From: JAFNAG01 sp963824985 | GTDB lineage: Bacteria > Acidobacteriota > UBA6911 | Reading direction: 5' to 3' | Assembly: GCA_963824985.1 (NCBI GenBank) | Contig: CAWGRQ010000047.1 | Coordinates: forward strand, 124,001-188,000 | Length of the DNA stretch: 64,000 bases | Shown here: piece after piece, positions 42,677 to 51,393 of the stretch | Position numbering within the stretch: the stretch's first letter is position 1 | Layout of the letters: every line of letters starts with the position of its first letter | Position numbers and translations under genes: made by a program | The notes under the pieces: generated by a model | The model's database searches: none | Told to the model about the DNA's origin: nothing | The model's input: only the letters and a program-made list of their open reading frames with translations

Positions 42677-43382
42677 AGAGGATGCCAATCGTCCGATGAT
42701 CCTCCTGGTTGAAGACGAGATCAACCTCGCCCGTCCGTTGCACTTCAACCTGGAGCAGGAAGGTTATCGCGTGCGGGCCACGCCGAGCGGACGTGAGGCG
42801 CTTCAGTGGCTTCAGGGGGAACGATTCGACTTAATCATCCTCGACATCATGATCGAGGAAATGGACGGTTTCGAGGTCGCGCGCCGTATCCGTAAGCGGG
42901 ATCAGAGGTTGCCGATATTAATGCTGACCGCCAGAACCGCCGAGGCCGATCGGGTTCTCGGGCTCGAGATCGGCGCCGATGACTACCTCGTGAAACCGTT
43001 TCACCTGCGTGAACTCCTGCTCCGGGTGCGCCGCATGCTGCAGCGCGGCGTCTGGTATTCCGACCGCCCCCCACCCAGCCGCGAAATCTCCGTCGGCGGA
43101 TTCACGGTCAACCTCGACCAGCTGACCGCTGCGGGGCCCGCGGGCAAGCTGCAACTGACTGCGCTGGAAGCACGCCTGCTGGAAGTGCTCACCGCCCAAC
43201 CCAACCGGGTCGTGTCCCGGGCGGAGCTGCTGGAGAAGGTCTGGGGCTATCACGCGGATATCGAAACCAGAACCGTCGACAATTTCATCGTGAGGCTGCG
43301 CAAGTACTTTGAGCCGGAGCCGGAGCGGCCGCGCTATTTCATCAGCATCCGCGGCCAGGGGTATATGTTCCGGGAAGAATAA
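42666..43382 (+). CDS. OmpR/PhoB-family response regulator
   Basis: 238 residues. Receiver domain (L-V-E-D-E-I near residue 14; phosphoacceptor in L-D-I-M-I-E-E-M-D-G; K of V-K-P-F) and winged helix (L-T-A-L-E-A-R-L-L-E-V-L, V-D-N-F-I-V-R-L-R-K-Y-F, R-G-Q-G-Y). It is the partner of the kinase whose gene it overlaps, so both are translated in coupling. ATG 42666 gives the usual OmpR-type start. Targets are unknown. Confidence 0.92.
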   Translation: MAAEEDANRPMILLVEDEINLARPLHFNLEQEGYRVRATPSGREALQWLQGERFDLIILDIMIEEMDGFEVARRIRKRDQRLPILMLTARTAEADRVLGLEIGADDYLVKPFHLRELLLRVRRMLQRGVWYSDRPPPSREISVGGFTVNLDQLTAAGPAGKLQLTALEARLLEVLTAQPNRVVSRAELLEKVWGYHADIETRTVDNFIVRLRKYFEPEPERPRYFISIRGQGYMFREE

Positions 43383-43392
43383 TGTCCCCGTT

Positions 43393-44139
43393 TTATCGGC
43401 TCCGCCGGGATTTCCGCGCCTGCCGGGGCGACGAACCGTGCCCCCGCGTTTGCGGGGCGGTCGGATGACGAACCACGTAGGCGCCTAGGGCAAGCCCCAG
43501 TACATATCCAGCACTCCGCAACCGGTGGCAGTAGTCCGCATCATCTCCGCCTGCATTGGAGTCCCTGGGCGGTCCAACACGCTGGACGGCCCGTCGGGAC
43601 AGGACCGTACAATAGAAGGGTAGGATGCCCTCAACCAGAACCCCTGTGTGCTGAAAGTGGTACTGAAGAATCCGATTGCGATCGTGAATATCCTCGGTAA
43701 AAAACCGGGGAATCTCGCGGACGAGCTGATCGCGCACGCGGTCTACTCCAAGCGTATCCTGCGAGTTCGAACTCAAGGGCGCGACCGCAGCGATGCGCGG
43801 GTGCGTCTTCAGGAACGCAATCATGTTTCCCAGCCAGCCCTGCGCCAGTTCGATATCAGTGTTCATGAACACCAGATACGGATTGCAGGCCAGTTGAATC
43901 CCCTGGCGAATGGCCCCGCACCAGCCGCGATTTTGGCGATTCCGGATGACGGTAATGCTGCGGGCATAGATTTTGTCCAGGTCCACGGTTTCATCCGTAG
44001 AGGCGTTATCGATAATGTAAATATGAAATGGATGATCGGTATAGCGGTAGATGCTCTCCAGCAACCTGCGGGTCTCTGCAAAGCGGTTGCGAACTGGAAT
44101 GAGAATGTCTGCCGCGCCCTGGTCTGAACCGTGTCGCAT
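43393..44139 (-). CDS. Family 2 glycosyltransferase
   Basis: 248 residues with the GT-A fold: I-L-I-P-V-R-N-R near residue 12, I-I-D-N-A-S-T-D-E-T near 40, G-I-Q-L-A for the acceptor helix, and the metal site F-M-N-T-D-I-E (D-x-D variant) near 95. It adds sugars to cell-surface polymers or lipids; donor and acceptor unknown. ATG 44139 is preferred; the longer upstream frame is not family-like. It ends eleven bases from the convergent response regulator gene. Confidence 0.85.
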   Translation of the reverse strand: MRHGSDQGAADILIPVRNRFAETRRLLESIYRYTDHPFHIYIIDNASTDETVDLDKIYARSITVIRNRQNRGWCGAIRQGIQLACNPYLVFMNTDIELAQGWLGNMIAFLKTHPRIAAVAPLSSNSQDTLGVDRVRDQLVREIPRFFTEDIHDRNRILQYHFQHTGVLVEGILPFYCTVLSRRAVQRVGPPRDSNAGGDDADYCHRLRSAGYVLGLALGAYVVRHPTAPQTRGHGSSPRQARKSRRSR

Positions 44140-44299
44140 GGCCGGATCCTGTAGTTGTTGACAGATTGGGATTATTGCAGCCCAAAAGTACATATCGACC
44201 GGGAGTCCAAAATCTGAATGTTTTGGTACAGCAGAAACTGTCCGGTCGCAGAATTCGGTAGGGAGCAGAACTTTGAGAGGCACGCAAACAGGTTCGGGA

Positions 44300-44605
44300 T
44301 TAGGGATAGCAGGAATTGGATGCCATGGCCACAGGATGGGGGCGGGCCTGGAAATTGCTCTCGTCCGTTCCGGCGCGGAAAACCCTCAAGGCCTGGTGCA
44401 GCATAAGCTCACATCGCTCGAGTATCTGTTTCACCGTGACCGCTCGTAGGCCGAGAGAACGGGCAACATCCTCGACTGGCCGGCCGCAGTAATGGATTTC
44501 AATGAACACCCGGCGGTGATATTCCGGCCAGGATTGCAGCGATTCCACGATTGCCTGTGACAGCAGGTCTCGCTGCGGGTCAATTCTCAAACGAGCGGTT
44601 GCCAT
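44300..44605 (-). CDS. Sigma-70 region 4-only protein
   Basis: About 101 residues covering only region 4 of an ECF-like sigma factor: S-L-Q-S-W-P-E-Y-H-R-R-V-F-I, then the helix-turn-helix V-E-D-V-A-R-S-L-G-L-R-A-V-T-V-K-Q-I-L. Region 2 is missing. It may be a free DNA-binding regulator or half of a split sigma. It is divergent from the ZAS peptide at 44738-44932. Start ATG 44605 is preferred; ATG 44647 is possible. Confidence 0.7.
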   Translation of the reverse strand: MATARLRIDPQRDLLSQAIVESLQSWPEYHRRVFIEIHYCGRPVEDVARSLGLRAVTVKQILERCELMLHQALRVFRAGTDESNFQARPHPVAMASNSCYP

Positions 44606-44737
44606 AACGATCCCCCATCCCTCGAACGTTCCCACCTGTCTATTCATACTGTCTTAGACGCCGATTTGTTCGAAAAAGTTTGCTCATGATTCCAGACAGT
44701 TCTCCGATGAGGTTAGTAAGAGAACGGCGAGGGAAAA

Positions 44738-44932
44738 ATGAAAACATGCAACTTCGAAAAACTGGTTCACTTCCTGGATGAGCAGCTGGAACTGGACGAA
44801 AAACTGGACGTCCTGGATCATCTGGACGGCTGCGAGATCTGTCGCGACGCCATCTATCACATTTCGCGGGACCGGGACTCCCGGCTCTTCGAATATCGGC
44901 CCTACAAGCCGGAAAAAATTCTGGCTGGCTGA
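44738..44932 (+). CDS. Small zinc-finger anti-sigma-like peptide (ZAS motif)
   Basis: 64 residues, with the H-x3-C-x2-C motif H-L-D-G-C-E-I-C near residue 28-35 and a helical N-terminus (F-E-K-L-V-H-F-L-D-E-Q). The motif and size match the zinc anti-sigma domain alone, without membrane helix or sensor. GAGGGAAAA precedes the ATG. It lies divergent to the sigma-region-4 protein, suggesting that they bind each other; this is inference. Confidence 0.75.
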   Translation: MKTCNFEKLVHFLDEQLELDEKLDVLDHLDGCEICRDAIYHISRDRDSRLFEYRPYKPEKILAG

Positions 44933-44953
44933 CACCCGCGTCGGAGGCGCCCG

Positions 44954-45874
44954 TCATTTACCTTTAGGAGCGTAATAGCCCCTGCGTGTGCGGATTCGCA
45001 CACCAGGGACTTTGCATCGCAGTTCTATCTTGCGGAATGACCCATCCCGTTTTTCATTCGTCGAGCGGTAGGCGAGGCTATATTGTCCTTTCAAATCCTC
45101 GCCAATGGCACGGAATGCCGTCCTGATTTCCTCCAATCGGGCATCGGGTGAAAAAAAACGGCCGCCGGTATCCTCGGCGAATTTCTTCAGCACCCCGAAA
45201 CTGACCAGGGCTTCTCCCCGCACGCCGATGCCGTAAATGAGCACATCGTTCCGTTGGGCGATTTCGAGGGCTTCCTGCTCGCTGATTCTGCTTGAAGTGT
45301 CGGTTCCGTCGGTGATCGCCACGATAACCTTGCGCCCGGTCTCGTTTTTGAGTTTGTCATCCACCGAAAGAAATACGGCATCATAGAGGGCCGTGCTGTT
45401 TCCGGCCCGAAGCGAATCCAGGGCAGAAGTCAAACGATCCAGGTCTTCGGTAAAATCCTGGACCAGATTCACATCTGAATCGAACTGAATGATGAGAGCC
45501 AGGTCCTTGTTCTTGCGTAGAACACTCTTGAAAAACTCTGCGGCGGTGACCTTCTCGTAGTCCAGTTTGGACCTCACGCTCGCACTTGTGTCAATGAGAA
45601 GGGCCACGGTCAGGGGGACATCCGAGCCCTGGGTCATATCGCTGAAGTATTCTATTTTCTGCGGTTTCCCGTTTTCGAAAATCAGAAAATCATCGGCCTT
45701 GAGTCCGGATATGCTGCTGCCGTTGCGATCGCCGGCGGTGAATATCACATTCACCAGGGCAACCTCCATTCTGATCGTGGTTTGCGACCCGTATGCCGAT
45801 TCCCGATTTCCGGGTATCGGAATGACAAGCACAAGCCAGCCGATAACCAGCACGATCCCAATCCTGAAGACCAT
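44954..45874 (-). CDS. Secreted VWFA-domain protein, acidobacterial type
   Basis: 306 residues: N-terminal signal or anchor helix (V-L-V-I-G-W-L-V-L-V-I-P), then a short domain with F-L-I-F-E-N-G-K-P-Q, then a von Willebrand A domain with the MIDAS motif D-T-S-A-S, T-A-L-Y-D-A and T-D-G-T-D-T. The tail ends R-T-R-R-G-Y-Y-A-P. The F-x-V-x-E-(N/D)-G-K-x-Q plus VWA plus R-x-G-Y-x-A architecture is the VWFA-related family expanded in Acidobacteria, and it supports the taxonomic guess. Binding partner unknown. ATG 45874 has AAGGGAAGGGG just upstream. Confidence 0.87.
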   Translation of the reverse strand: MVFRIGIVLVIGWLVLVIPIPGNRESAYGSQTTIRMEVALVNVIFTAGDRNGSSISGLKADDFLIFENGKPQKIEYFSDMTQGSDVPLTVALLIDTSASVRSKLDYEKVTAAEFFKSVLRKNKDLALIIQFDSDVNLVQDFTEDLDRLTSALDSLRAGNSTALYDAVFLSVDDKLKNETGRKVIVAITDGTDTSSRISEQEALEIAQRNDVLIYGIGVRGEALVSFGVLKKFAEDTGGRFFSPDARLEEIRTAFRAIGEDLKGQYSLAYRSTNEKRDGSFRKIELRCKVPGVRIRTRRGYYAPKGK

Positions 45875-46055
45875 CCCCTTCCCTTCCTTCGCCGGGCTTT
45901 TCCACATGCACCGGAGATTCTGAAGAAGTTTCCCCCGTTACAGCCGGAGGCTCGGTTAGCCAGCCTGATCACATGATAGCACAATTAGTTACAGCGCATG
46001 GATGCCTGGTGCTTGTTGCTTGAGGTTAAATCCCTTCGAAACGATAAAAGGATCA

Positions 46056-46118
46056 GGACAGGGAAGAACGCGGATGCACACGGATCGGATCCGTGTGCAT
46101 CCGCGTTCTTCCCTGTCC
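46056..46118. repeat. Perfect 63-base palindrome
   Basis: Arms 46056-46086 and 46088-46118 are exact complements (31 bases each) around a single central G. The end of each arm reads GGACAGGGAAGAACGCGG outward. It lies between two genes transcribed in the same direction and may be a folded element of the same kind as the other palindromes here, or a very strong RNA hairpin. The flanks 45875-46055 and 46119-46199 hold nothing else. Confidence 0.85.
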
Positions 46119-46199
46119 CAAAAACCTGCTGTTTTGAGCGAATTCCGGCGCCATGTACTTCTTCCCGCAGGTGCGAGAGATTCTCACGAATAATGCGGG

Positions 46200-46910
46200 C
46201 TAGAGGCTCTCTCTGGAGAATAGGATACGGGAGCAGCTGTCACATATATGAATTTCTTCGTTCCGCAGCAACTCGGCATAGACCTGCGGCCGGATCCTGA
46301 CATGACATGCCGAGCAGAGTTCGTTCTTCACCTCGGCCATGGCGACCCCCTTACGGGCATCGGCGATTCGGCGATAGCGGGCAAGCAATTCAGCCCCGAT
46401 GGTTCCCTGAAGCGCAGTTCTCTCCTGGCTGAGCCGATCCACCTCTACTTCCAGGAGCGGAAGCGTTTCCTCGGTAGCCCGGATCTGCTGATCAAGTTCG
46501 GATCCCCTGGCCTTGAGTTCTCTTTCCTCCTCAGCCAGCCCGGCCTCCATCGCTTCCGCCTGTTCCATAATCTCCAGAATCCCATCCTCGACGTGGCGAA
46601 TCTGATCTTCGGCCGCCTGGATTTCGTGGAGCATGGCAGTATATTCCTTGTTGGTCTTCACCGCCATGAGCTGGTCCTTGAGTCGGGACAGCTTTGTCCT
46701 CATCAATTCGACTTCACCTTCCCGAGTGCGGCGCTGTTTGCCCAACTCCTGGCCCAGCGTTGCCCGTTCCTGGTGGGCCCGAGTCAGTTTCTGGAACTCA
46801 TTCCGGAGTGCATCGGTCTTAACTGGAATTTCTGAGATCTGTTTCTTGAGACTGGAGATTTTTTGGTCGATGTCCTGCAGGTAAATCAGGTTGCGGAGAG
46901 CGGGATTCAC
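46200..46910 (-). CDS. C4-type zinc-ribbon coiled-coil protein (DUF164-like)
   Basis: 236 residues: a helical antiparallel coiled coil over about 20-180 (L-Q-D-I-D-Q-K-I, K-D-Q-L-M-A-V-K-T-N-K-E-Y), then a C-terminal C4 zinc ribbon, C-S-A-C-H and C-D-S-C. This matches the widely conserved C4-type zinc ribbon family of uncertain function, sometimes named after a nucleic-acid binding relative. The GTG at 46910 (GGAGGGGG upstream) is preferred to a longer frame. Confidence 0.83.
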   Translation of the reverse strand: MNPALRNLIYLQDIDQKISSLKKQISEIPVKTDALRNEFQKLTRAHQERATLGQELGKQRRTREGEVELMRTKLSRLKDQLMAVKTNKEYTAMLHEIQAAEDQIRHVEDGILEIMEQAEAMEAGLAEEERELKARGSELDQQIRATEETLPLLEVEVDRLSQERTALQGTIGAELLARYRRIADARKGVAMAEVKNELCSACHVRIRPQVYAELLRNEEIHICDSCSRILFSRESL

Positions 46911-47234
46911 CTGCAAGCCCCCTCCGCATCCGCTCGGGCACAACGGGACGCCTCGAGCCAGCGCTGAGGTGGCGCCGGATCACAGTGAAGCGCTCGTCGT
47001 ATTAATACTTTCCTAATTGCGCTTTTCATGAGTGGGAACTGTACTATACCCAACTCCCCCGCCCCTGTCAACGAGTGGCGGAATGCGACAGCCGTGCGGG
47101 CGCCGCTCTCCCGTGAGCCGATTGCCTTTGGAACCTCAAAGGCCTCCAAAACCGGAGGGAACTTGGGATATTATTACGCGCTGTGAACAGCTGGCTGGAA
47201 ACAGGCTCGATCATCCGTTACCGGTGAGGTAATT

Positions 47235-47508
47235 GTTTAGCCAAATCAAATGGATGAAGAAGCAAAACGCAAAGGCGCAGGGGCGCAAATATCGACACTG
47301 AGCAACAGGCGTGGGCGCAGCGCTTCGCGCTGGCGCATCCTTGGGCGAACCGCGGGAGAAAGCGCGGGCAGCGGCTACTCAGGAGGATTGCGCTTTCTCC
47401 CGCGGCTCGCCCAAGGATGCGGCCGAAGGCCGCCCATGCCCGCGAATCGAAAGGAATCTCTTTGCGTCCTTGCGTCTTTGCGTTCTGCTGTTCAGCATCG
47501 GCTAAACA
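47235..47508. repeat. Palindromic element with 31-base inner inverted repeats
   Basis: The outer ends pair (TGTTTAGCC with GGCTAAACA; then AACGCAAAGGCGCA with an imperfect complement). The inner arms 47335-47365 and 47390-47420 match with one mismatch. An 8-base direct repeat CCGGTGAG lies just outside each end (47221-47228 and 47514-47521), possibly a target-site duplication. No frame inside is supportable. The rest of the 634-base gap 46911-47544 has nothing I can name. Confidence 0.7.
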
Positions 47509-47544
47509 GATGCCCGGTGAGAGCCGCCCGGAGGAATCAAATCA

Positions 47545-47991
47545 ATGCGCACAGTCCTTCAAAGAGTAAAACGCGCCCGAATCACCATCGAGGGCCGGGA
47601 AATCGCTTGCATCTCCGAGGGTTTGGTGGCCCTGGTGGCAATCGCGCGGAACGATTCTCAAAAGGATCTGGAGTGGATGGCAAAAAAAATCCTGGAATTG
47701 AGGATCTTCGACGATCAGGATGGACGATTGAACCTTAGTCTGGTCGATATCGGAGGCCAGATCCTGATCGTTTCCCAGTTCACCCTCTATGGCGACTGCC
47801 GCAAGGGACGGCGACCATCCTATTCGGAGGCTGCCGCCCCCTCCCAAGCCGAGATCTTGTACGAGGATTTTGTTCAAATCGTAAGAAAGGCGCTCCCGGA
47901 AGCCCGGACCGGGCGATTTCAGGCCGACATGGAAGTCGAGATCGTCAATTCCGGCCCCGTAACGTTGATCATTGACAGCCCCGGGCAATAA
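47545..47991 (+). CDS. dtd: D-aminoacyl-tRNA deacylase
   Basis: 148 residues, the usual Dtd length. It removes D-amino acids wrongly attached to tRNA. The S-Q-F-T-L-Y-G-D motif and the C-terminal N-S-G-P-V-T motif that together form the chiral-proofreading pocket are both present. GGAGGAATCAAATCA precedes ATG 47545. The gene begins 37 bases after the palindromic element. Confidence 0.94.
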   Translation: MRTVLQRVKRARITIEGREIACISEGLVALVAIARNDSQKDLEWMAKKILELRIFDDQDGRLNLSLVDIGGQILIVSQFTLYGDCRKGRRPSYSEAAAPSQAEILYEDFVQIVRKALPEARTGRFQADMEVEIVNSGPVTLIIDSPGQ

Positions 47992-48067
47992 TGAGAGATT
48001 GCGAATTTGCGGGAAACCCCAAGCTGGGTAGCATTTTGCCTGGAAGGGGAATTGGTGCACATTCCGG

Positions 48068-48772
48068 ATGAACAAAGGCGTGAAAAGCGGTGAAGCCAGA
48101 GTCCTGCTGATCGATGCGGATGATACCCTGTGGGAGAATAGCGTCTATTACGAGCGAGTCATCCTGGCCACCGTCAACCTTCTGGAGCGCAGCGGAGTCA
48201 ATGTGCAGTCGTTCCAGGCGGCGCTCGACGCGGCTGAGCGCCAGCGCATACCGTTACAGGGGTATGGCACGGTAAATTTTACGCACTCCCTGGTCAAGAC
48301 CTTCCAGGCCTTTTTGCCTCCTGGTTCCGAACCGGGGCTGGCCGAGCAGGTCGAGAAGCTGTCGCTCGGAATCCTGAATCATCCCGTGGAGGTCCTGGAG
48401 GCGGTCCCTGAAACGCTGGACTATCTGGCCCGCCGTCATTCGCTTTTCCTGATCACCAAGGGAGACCCCGTCGAGCAGTTCCGCAAAATCCGGGACTCCA
48501 ACTTGCGGGACTTCTTTCGGGATGTGGAAATCCTGCCCGAAAAGGATGCGTCCGCCTATTCCAGCCTGATCGGCCGCCGCGGATGGGAACCGTCCACTAC
48601 ATGGATGATAGGCAACAGTCCGCGTTCCGACATCAATCCGGCACTGGCGGCCGGCCTCCATGCGATTTATATACCCCACATCCACACCTGGACGTTCGAG
48701 CACGAGCAGCCGATTGACCATCCGAGACTGACCAGGATCGAGAGGTTCTTGGATCTGATGAATCACTTCTAG
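48068..48772 (+). CDS. HAD-superfamily hydrolase
   Basis: 234 residues. Motif I is L-L-I-D-A-D-D-T-L-W (usual D-x-D-x-T shifted: D-A-D-D-T). Motif II is L-I-T-K-G, motif III K-D-A, and motif IV is weak (N-S-P-R-S-D-I-N-P). It is probably a phosphatase acting on a small phosphate ester; the substrate cannot be given. A four-helix cap (about 25-95) follows motif I, as in subclass I HADs. It lies 77 bases after dtd, likely co-transcribed. Confidence 0.83.
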   Translation: MNKGVKSGEARVLLIDADDTLWENSVYYERVILATVNLLERSGVNVQSFQAALDAAERQRIPLQGYGTVNFTHSLVKTFQAFLPPGSEPGLAEQVEKLSLGILNHPVEVLEAVPETLDYLARRHSLFLITKGDPVEQFRKIRDSNLRDFFRDVEILPEKDASAYSSLIGRRGWEPSTTWMIGNSPRSDINPALAAGLHAIYIPHIHTWTFEHEQPIDHPRLTRIERFLDLMNHF

Positions 48773-48877
48773 CCCGGACTTGATTCTGATGCGCCCGGTT
48801 CCGTACCATGGTACTGGGTTCGAGACCATGGAAGGGCGGACAACGATCGACGATGTCCGCGGGATAACGGATTGCCT

Positions 48878-49123
48878 ATGATCGTTCTCTTACGCATTCT
48901 CGCGTTTATCGGGGTTCTCTGGCTTGTAAGAAGATTCCTCGCTTTAATAATGGGGCGATCTCCAACCGCCTCAAGGCCGGCTGCCAGGGAGACGGTCCCT
49001 GGAAACACGGTGAAGGATCCGATCTGCGGCATGTATCTGGATCCCCAACTGGCGATTCGAGTGCCGGGCAAGAACGGCGATGTATTCTTCTGTTCGGAGG
49101 AGTGCCGACGGCGCTATACTTAA
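48878..49123 (+). CDS. Small membrane-anchored TRASH/YHS-type metal-binding protein
   Basis: 81 residues: one helix at the N-terminus (I-V-L-L-R-I-L-A-F-I-G-V-L-W-L-V), then a C-terminal motif D-P-I-C-G-M-Y, and F-F-C-S-E-E-C. The D-P-x-C-G-M plus C-S-x2-C pattern is the YHS/TRASH metal-binding finger, for copper or another soft metal. It may sense or deliver metal at the membrane. The upstream TTG is less likely than ATG 48878. Confidence 0.78.
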   Translation: MIVLLRILAFIGVLWLVRRFLALIMGRSPTASRPAARETVPGNTVKDPICGMYLDPQLAIRVPGKNGDVFFCSEECRRRYT

Positions 49124-49163
49124 CATTTTCTTTGTTGCATTGGGCCAAGACCAACATATAATA

Positions 49164-49928
49164 ATGCGGCTTCTGGTTTGCAAGGCGTTTCATCAATGCC
49201 GCTTGTTTGGATGTTTGGAATTGGATAAAACACCTTCCGCAAAGGCACATCGATTTTCTGAAGAACTTATTCAAGATTGCCTCCTGATCATGACATCGGG
49301 GGACGTCGAGAATCTGTTTGAGATTATTCCGCGCATCGGCGTCCTGCGCGACCCCCGATTTCACCAACCTTTGATCGGCTTGCTTTCACAATCAGATACC
49401 AAGCGCTCCGAATTCGCGGCCTATGCCATGGGAGCCATGGGGAACCGGGAGTTTCTCGATCCTCTCCGGCAGGCCTTTTTTGCAACCCGGAAAACGAAAA
49501 GTACCGGGGCCCAGGACCTGTTGATCGCGATTATCGAGGCTATCGGAGCAATCGGTGACGATGCCGCCGTGGATTTCTTCCTGCCGATCCTCAAGGGTTC
49601 CGAAGGCGACACGCACATCCGCATGCTCAAATGGATCGTGGAGTCGTTGGGAGCGATCGCCCAGCAGGGAGGGCAGCGTTCGCTTGAAGCGCTGGCTGAG
49701 ATGACCAGACATCACAGTCCGGAGCTGCGTGCTCTGGCGGTTTCAGAACTGGCCGTGGCCTTCTGGCACCGCCCCAATGAGATCGAAGCTTGTATCCTCA
49801 GTCGCATCTATGAGATGACGACAGACAAAAACTCCATGGTTGCGGAATCAGCTCTGGCTGCGCTTCAAAGTCTTGCGGATGTTGGCTGTCAGCGGGCTGA
49901 CGATCTGTTCTCAAATCCTAACAATTAG
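49164..49928 (+). CDS. HEAT-repeat-like protein
   Basis: About 254 residues of helical repeats: R-D-P-R-F-H-Q-P-L-I-G-L-L, A-I-G-D-D-A-A-V-D-F-F-L-P-I-L and A-L-A-A-L-Q-S-L-A-D-V-G, as in PBS-lyase HEAT or armadillo-type scaffolds. The start is uncertain; the recognisable part begins near 49290, and the frame is open upstream into the preceding gene. Probably a protein-binding scaffold. The partner is not known. Confidence 0.7.
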   Translation: MRLLVCKAFHQCRLFGCLELDKTPSAKAHRFSEELIQDCLLIMTSGDVENLFEIIPRIGVLRDPRFHQPLIGLLSQSDTKRSEFAAYAMGAMGNREFLDPLRQAFFATRKTKSTGAQDLLIAIIEAIGAIGDDAAVDFFLPILKGSEGDTHIRMLKWIVESLGAIAQQGGQRSLEALAEMTRHHSPELRALAVSELAVAFWHRPNEIEACILSRIYEMTTDKNSMVAESALAALQSLADVGCQRADDLFSNPNN

Positions 49929-49974
49929 CTCCATGGACAGCGCTGCCCTGGAAGCATGACCGCAATCCCAGTGA

Positions 49975-50068
49975 GAAAGGAGTGGTTGAGAAATGAGGCC
50001 TGCCAGGGCTGGCATTTGCTTCCAGCAATCTTGTCTGTCGCAAGCTAAACGCGTGTAAGGTGCATCCC
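49975..50068. repeat. Partial copy of the 10.8 kb palindromic family
   Basis: GAGTGGTTGAGAAATGAGGC and the following bases up to GTGTAAGGTGCATC match the right arm of the element at 10822-11197, with scattered differences. The left arm is absent, so this is a decayed fragment. It fills most of the gap after the HEAT gene. Confidence 0.6.
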
Positions 50069-50163
50069 AGCAGCCGGCTTGATACGATCGCCACAGGATT
50101 TCTGCCCGACGAATGCCGCCAGCCGGACACGAATCTCACCTGACCCCCTACCCTCTTTCTCCA

Positions 50164-51174
50164 CTACTTCTTGAGTGCCGTGATCAGCTGCTTGGCCACT
50201 TCGATGTTGGTTGCATCCTTCCCGATCTGGATGTATTTTTGCAGCATCTGGACGGCTTCGGCCATCGTCGTCGGGTCGCCGGACAGGCAGAGGCCAAGCT
50301 GGTAATATGCCTCGGCATAATTGGCGTCGGAAGCGATCGCTTGCCTGAAAGCTGCGGCCGCTTCCTTGGTCTGCCCGTTGTTAACCATCGTGGCGCCGAG
50401 ATTGTAGAAGTTCTGGCCTGCCGCTGCCGGGTCAAGAGAAGCTGCCTTTTTGAATGCCTCTGTTGATTCCGTCAGTTTCCCCAACTTCCCCAGGGCCACG
50501 CCTTTGTTGGTCCAGATGGCGGCATCATCAGGCGAACCGACCAGAGCCTTTTCGAAGCTTGCCAGCGCATCCTCGGCCTGGCCGGACTTCAGCTGAGCGT
50601 CTCCCAGATTGGCCAGAATGGTAGGCTCATCCGGGTACTTTTCGAGCGCCTTTTTAAATTCCGCAATGGCTTCCGGATATTTTCCCTGGGTGGCCAACTC
50701 CCGGCCGGCTTCAAACAGGGCCTTGATTTCCCCGGCCATCTTGCTGCGCGCCACCAGCTTCTCCTTCTCCTTCTCCAGCTTTGCCTGCTCTTCCGGAGTC
50801 AGTTCAAAGGGCAACTTCAAATTTGGGTCGCCGGGAGTCAGGGTAATATCGATGGTAGTGAAGCCCATATTGGGAATAACCCCTTCGCGACCTCCCGGAT
50901 TGTACCCGTCCGCCCGGACAACGACTCGATAGGTGCCCGCGGCGATGTTCATGTAAACCCATTCGCCCTTCTTATCCGTCTTTACACCGTCATATTTTCT
51001 GGTGGAACCCATCCCCAGGATCACAATTTTGGCGCCCACGACCGGCTGGCCCTGTTCGTTGAGGACCTTCCCCATCAGGTTTCGAGCCTGAGCGAAGACC
51101 GCCGGCGACAGCACCAGACCAAGGGCGATACAGAGTATTAAAAACAGGCCGAATTTGCGGAATGGACTGCACAT
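50164..51174 (-). CDS. Secreted TPR protein with carboxypeptidase-regulatory-like domain
   Basis: 336 residues: signal peptide (F-L-I-L-C-I-A-L-G-L-V-L-S-P-A-V-F-A-Q-A), a beta-sandwich of the carboxypeptidase-regulatory-like type (about 25-105, with G-Q-P-V-V-G-A-K), a charged linker, then five or six tetratricopeptide repeats (A-I-A-E-F-K-K-A-L-E-K-Y-P and similar). A periplasmic or outer-surface adaptor that likely assembles other proteins. ATG 51174 has AGGAGGTAAGG before it. Apart from the ribosome binding site, 51175-51393 shows no other feature. Confidence 0.85.
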   Translation of the reverse strand: MCSPFRKFGLFLILCIALGLVLSPAVFAQARNLMGKVLNEQGQPVVGAKIVILGMGSTRKYDGVKTDKKGEWVYMNIAAGTYRVVVRADGYNPGGREGVIPNMGFTTIDITLTPGDPNLKLPFELTPEEQAKLEKEKEKLVARSKMAGEIKALFEAGRELATQGKYPEAIAEFKKALEKYPDEPTILANLGDAQLKSGQAEDALASFEKALVGSPDDAAIWTNKGVALGKLGKLTESTEAFKKAASLDPAAAGQNFYNLGATMVNNGQTKEAAAAFRQAIASDANYAEAYYQLGLCLSGDPTTMAEAVQMLQKYIQIGKDATNIEVAKQLITALKK

Positions 51175-51393
51175 ATACCTTACCTCCTGACAGAGCCAAC
51201 TTATGATTACTATGGACTTGTTCAAATAGCCATTGTATGACCGGCCCGGATCGCATGTCAACACACGATGCCCATACCCTGCGATTCAGACAGTGTGTGC
51301 GTGCAGGCTGAATGCCATTTCAACCCCAAAGCCATCCAGGGTCGCCTTGCGGCCCCTGAATCCCGGGCATGAAATCCCTTCACCATATTAAGA

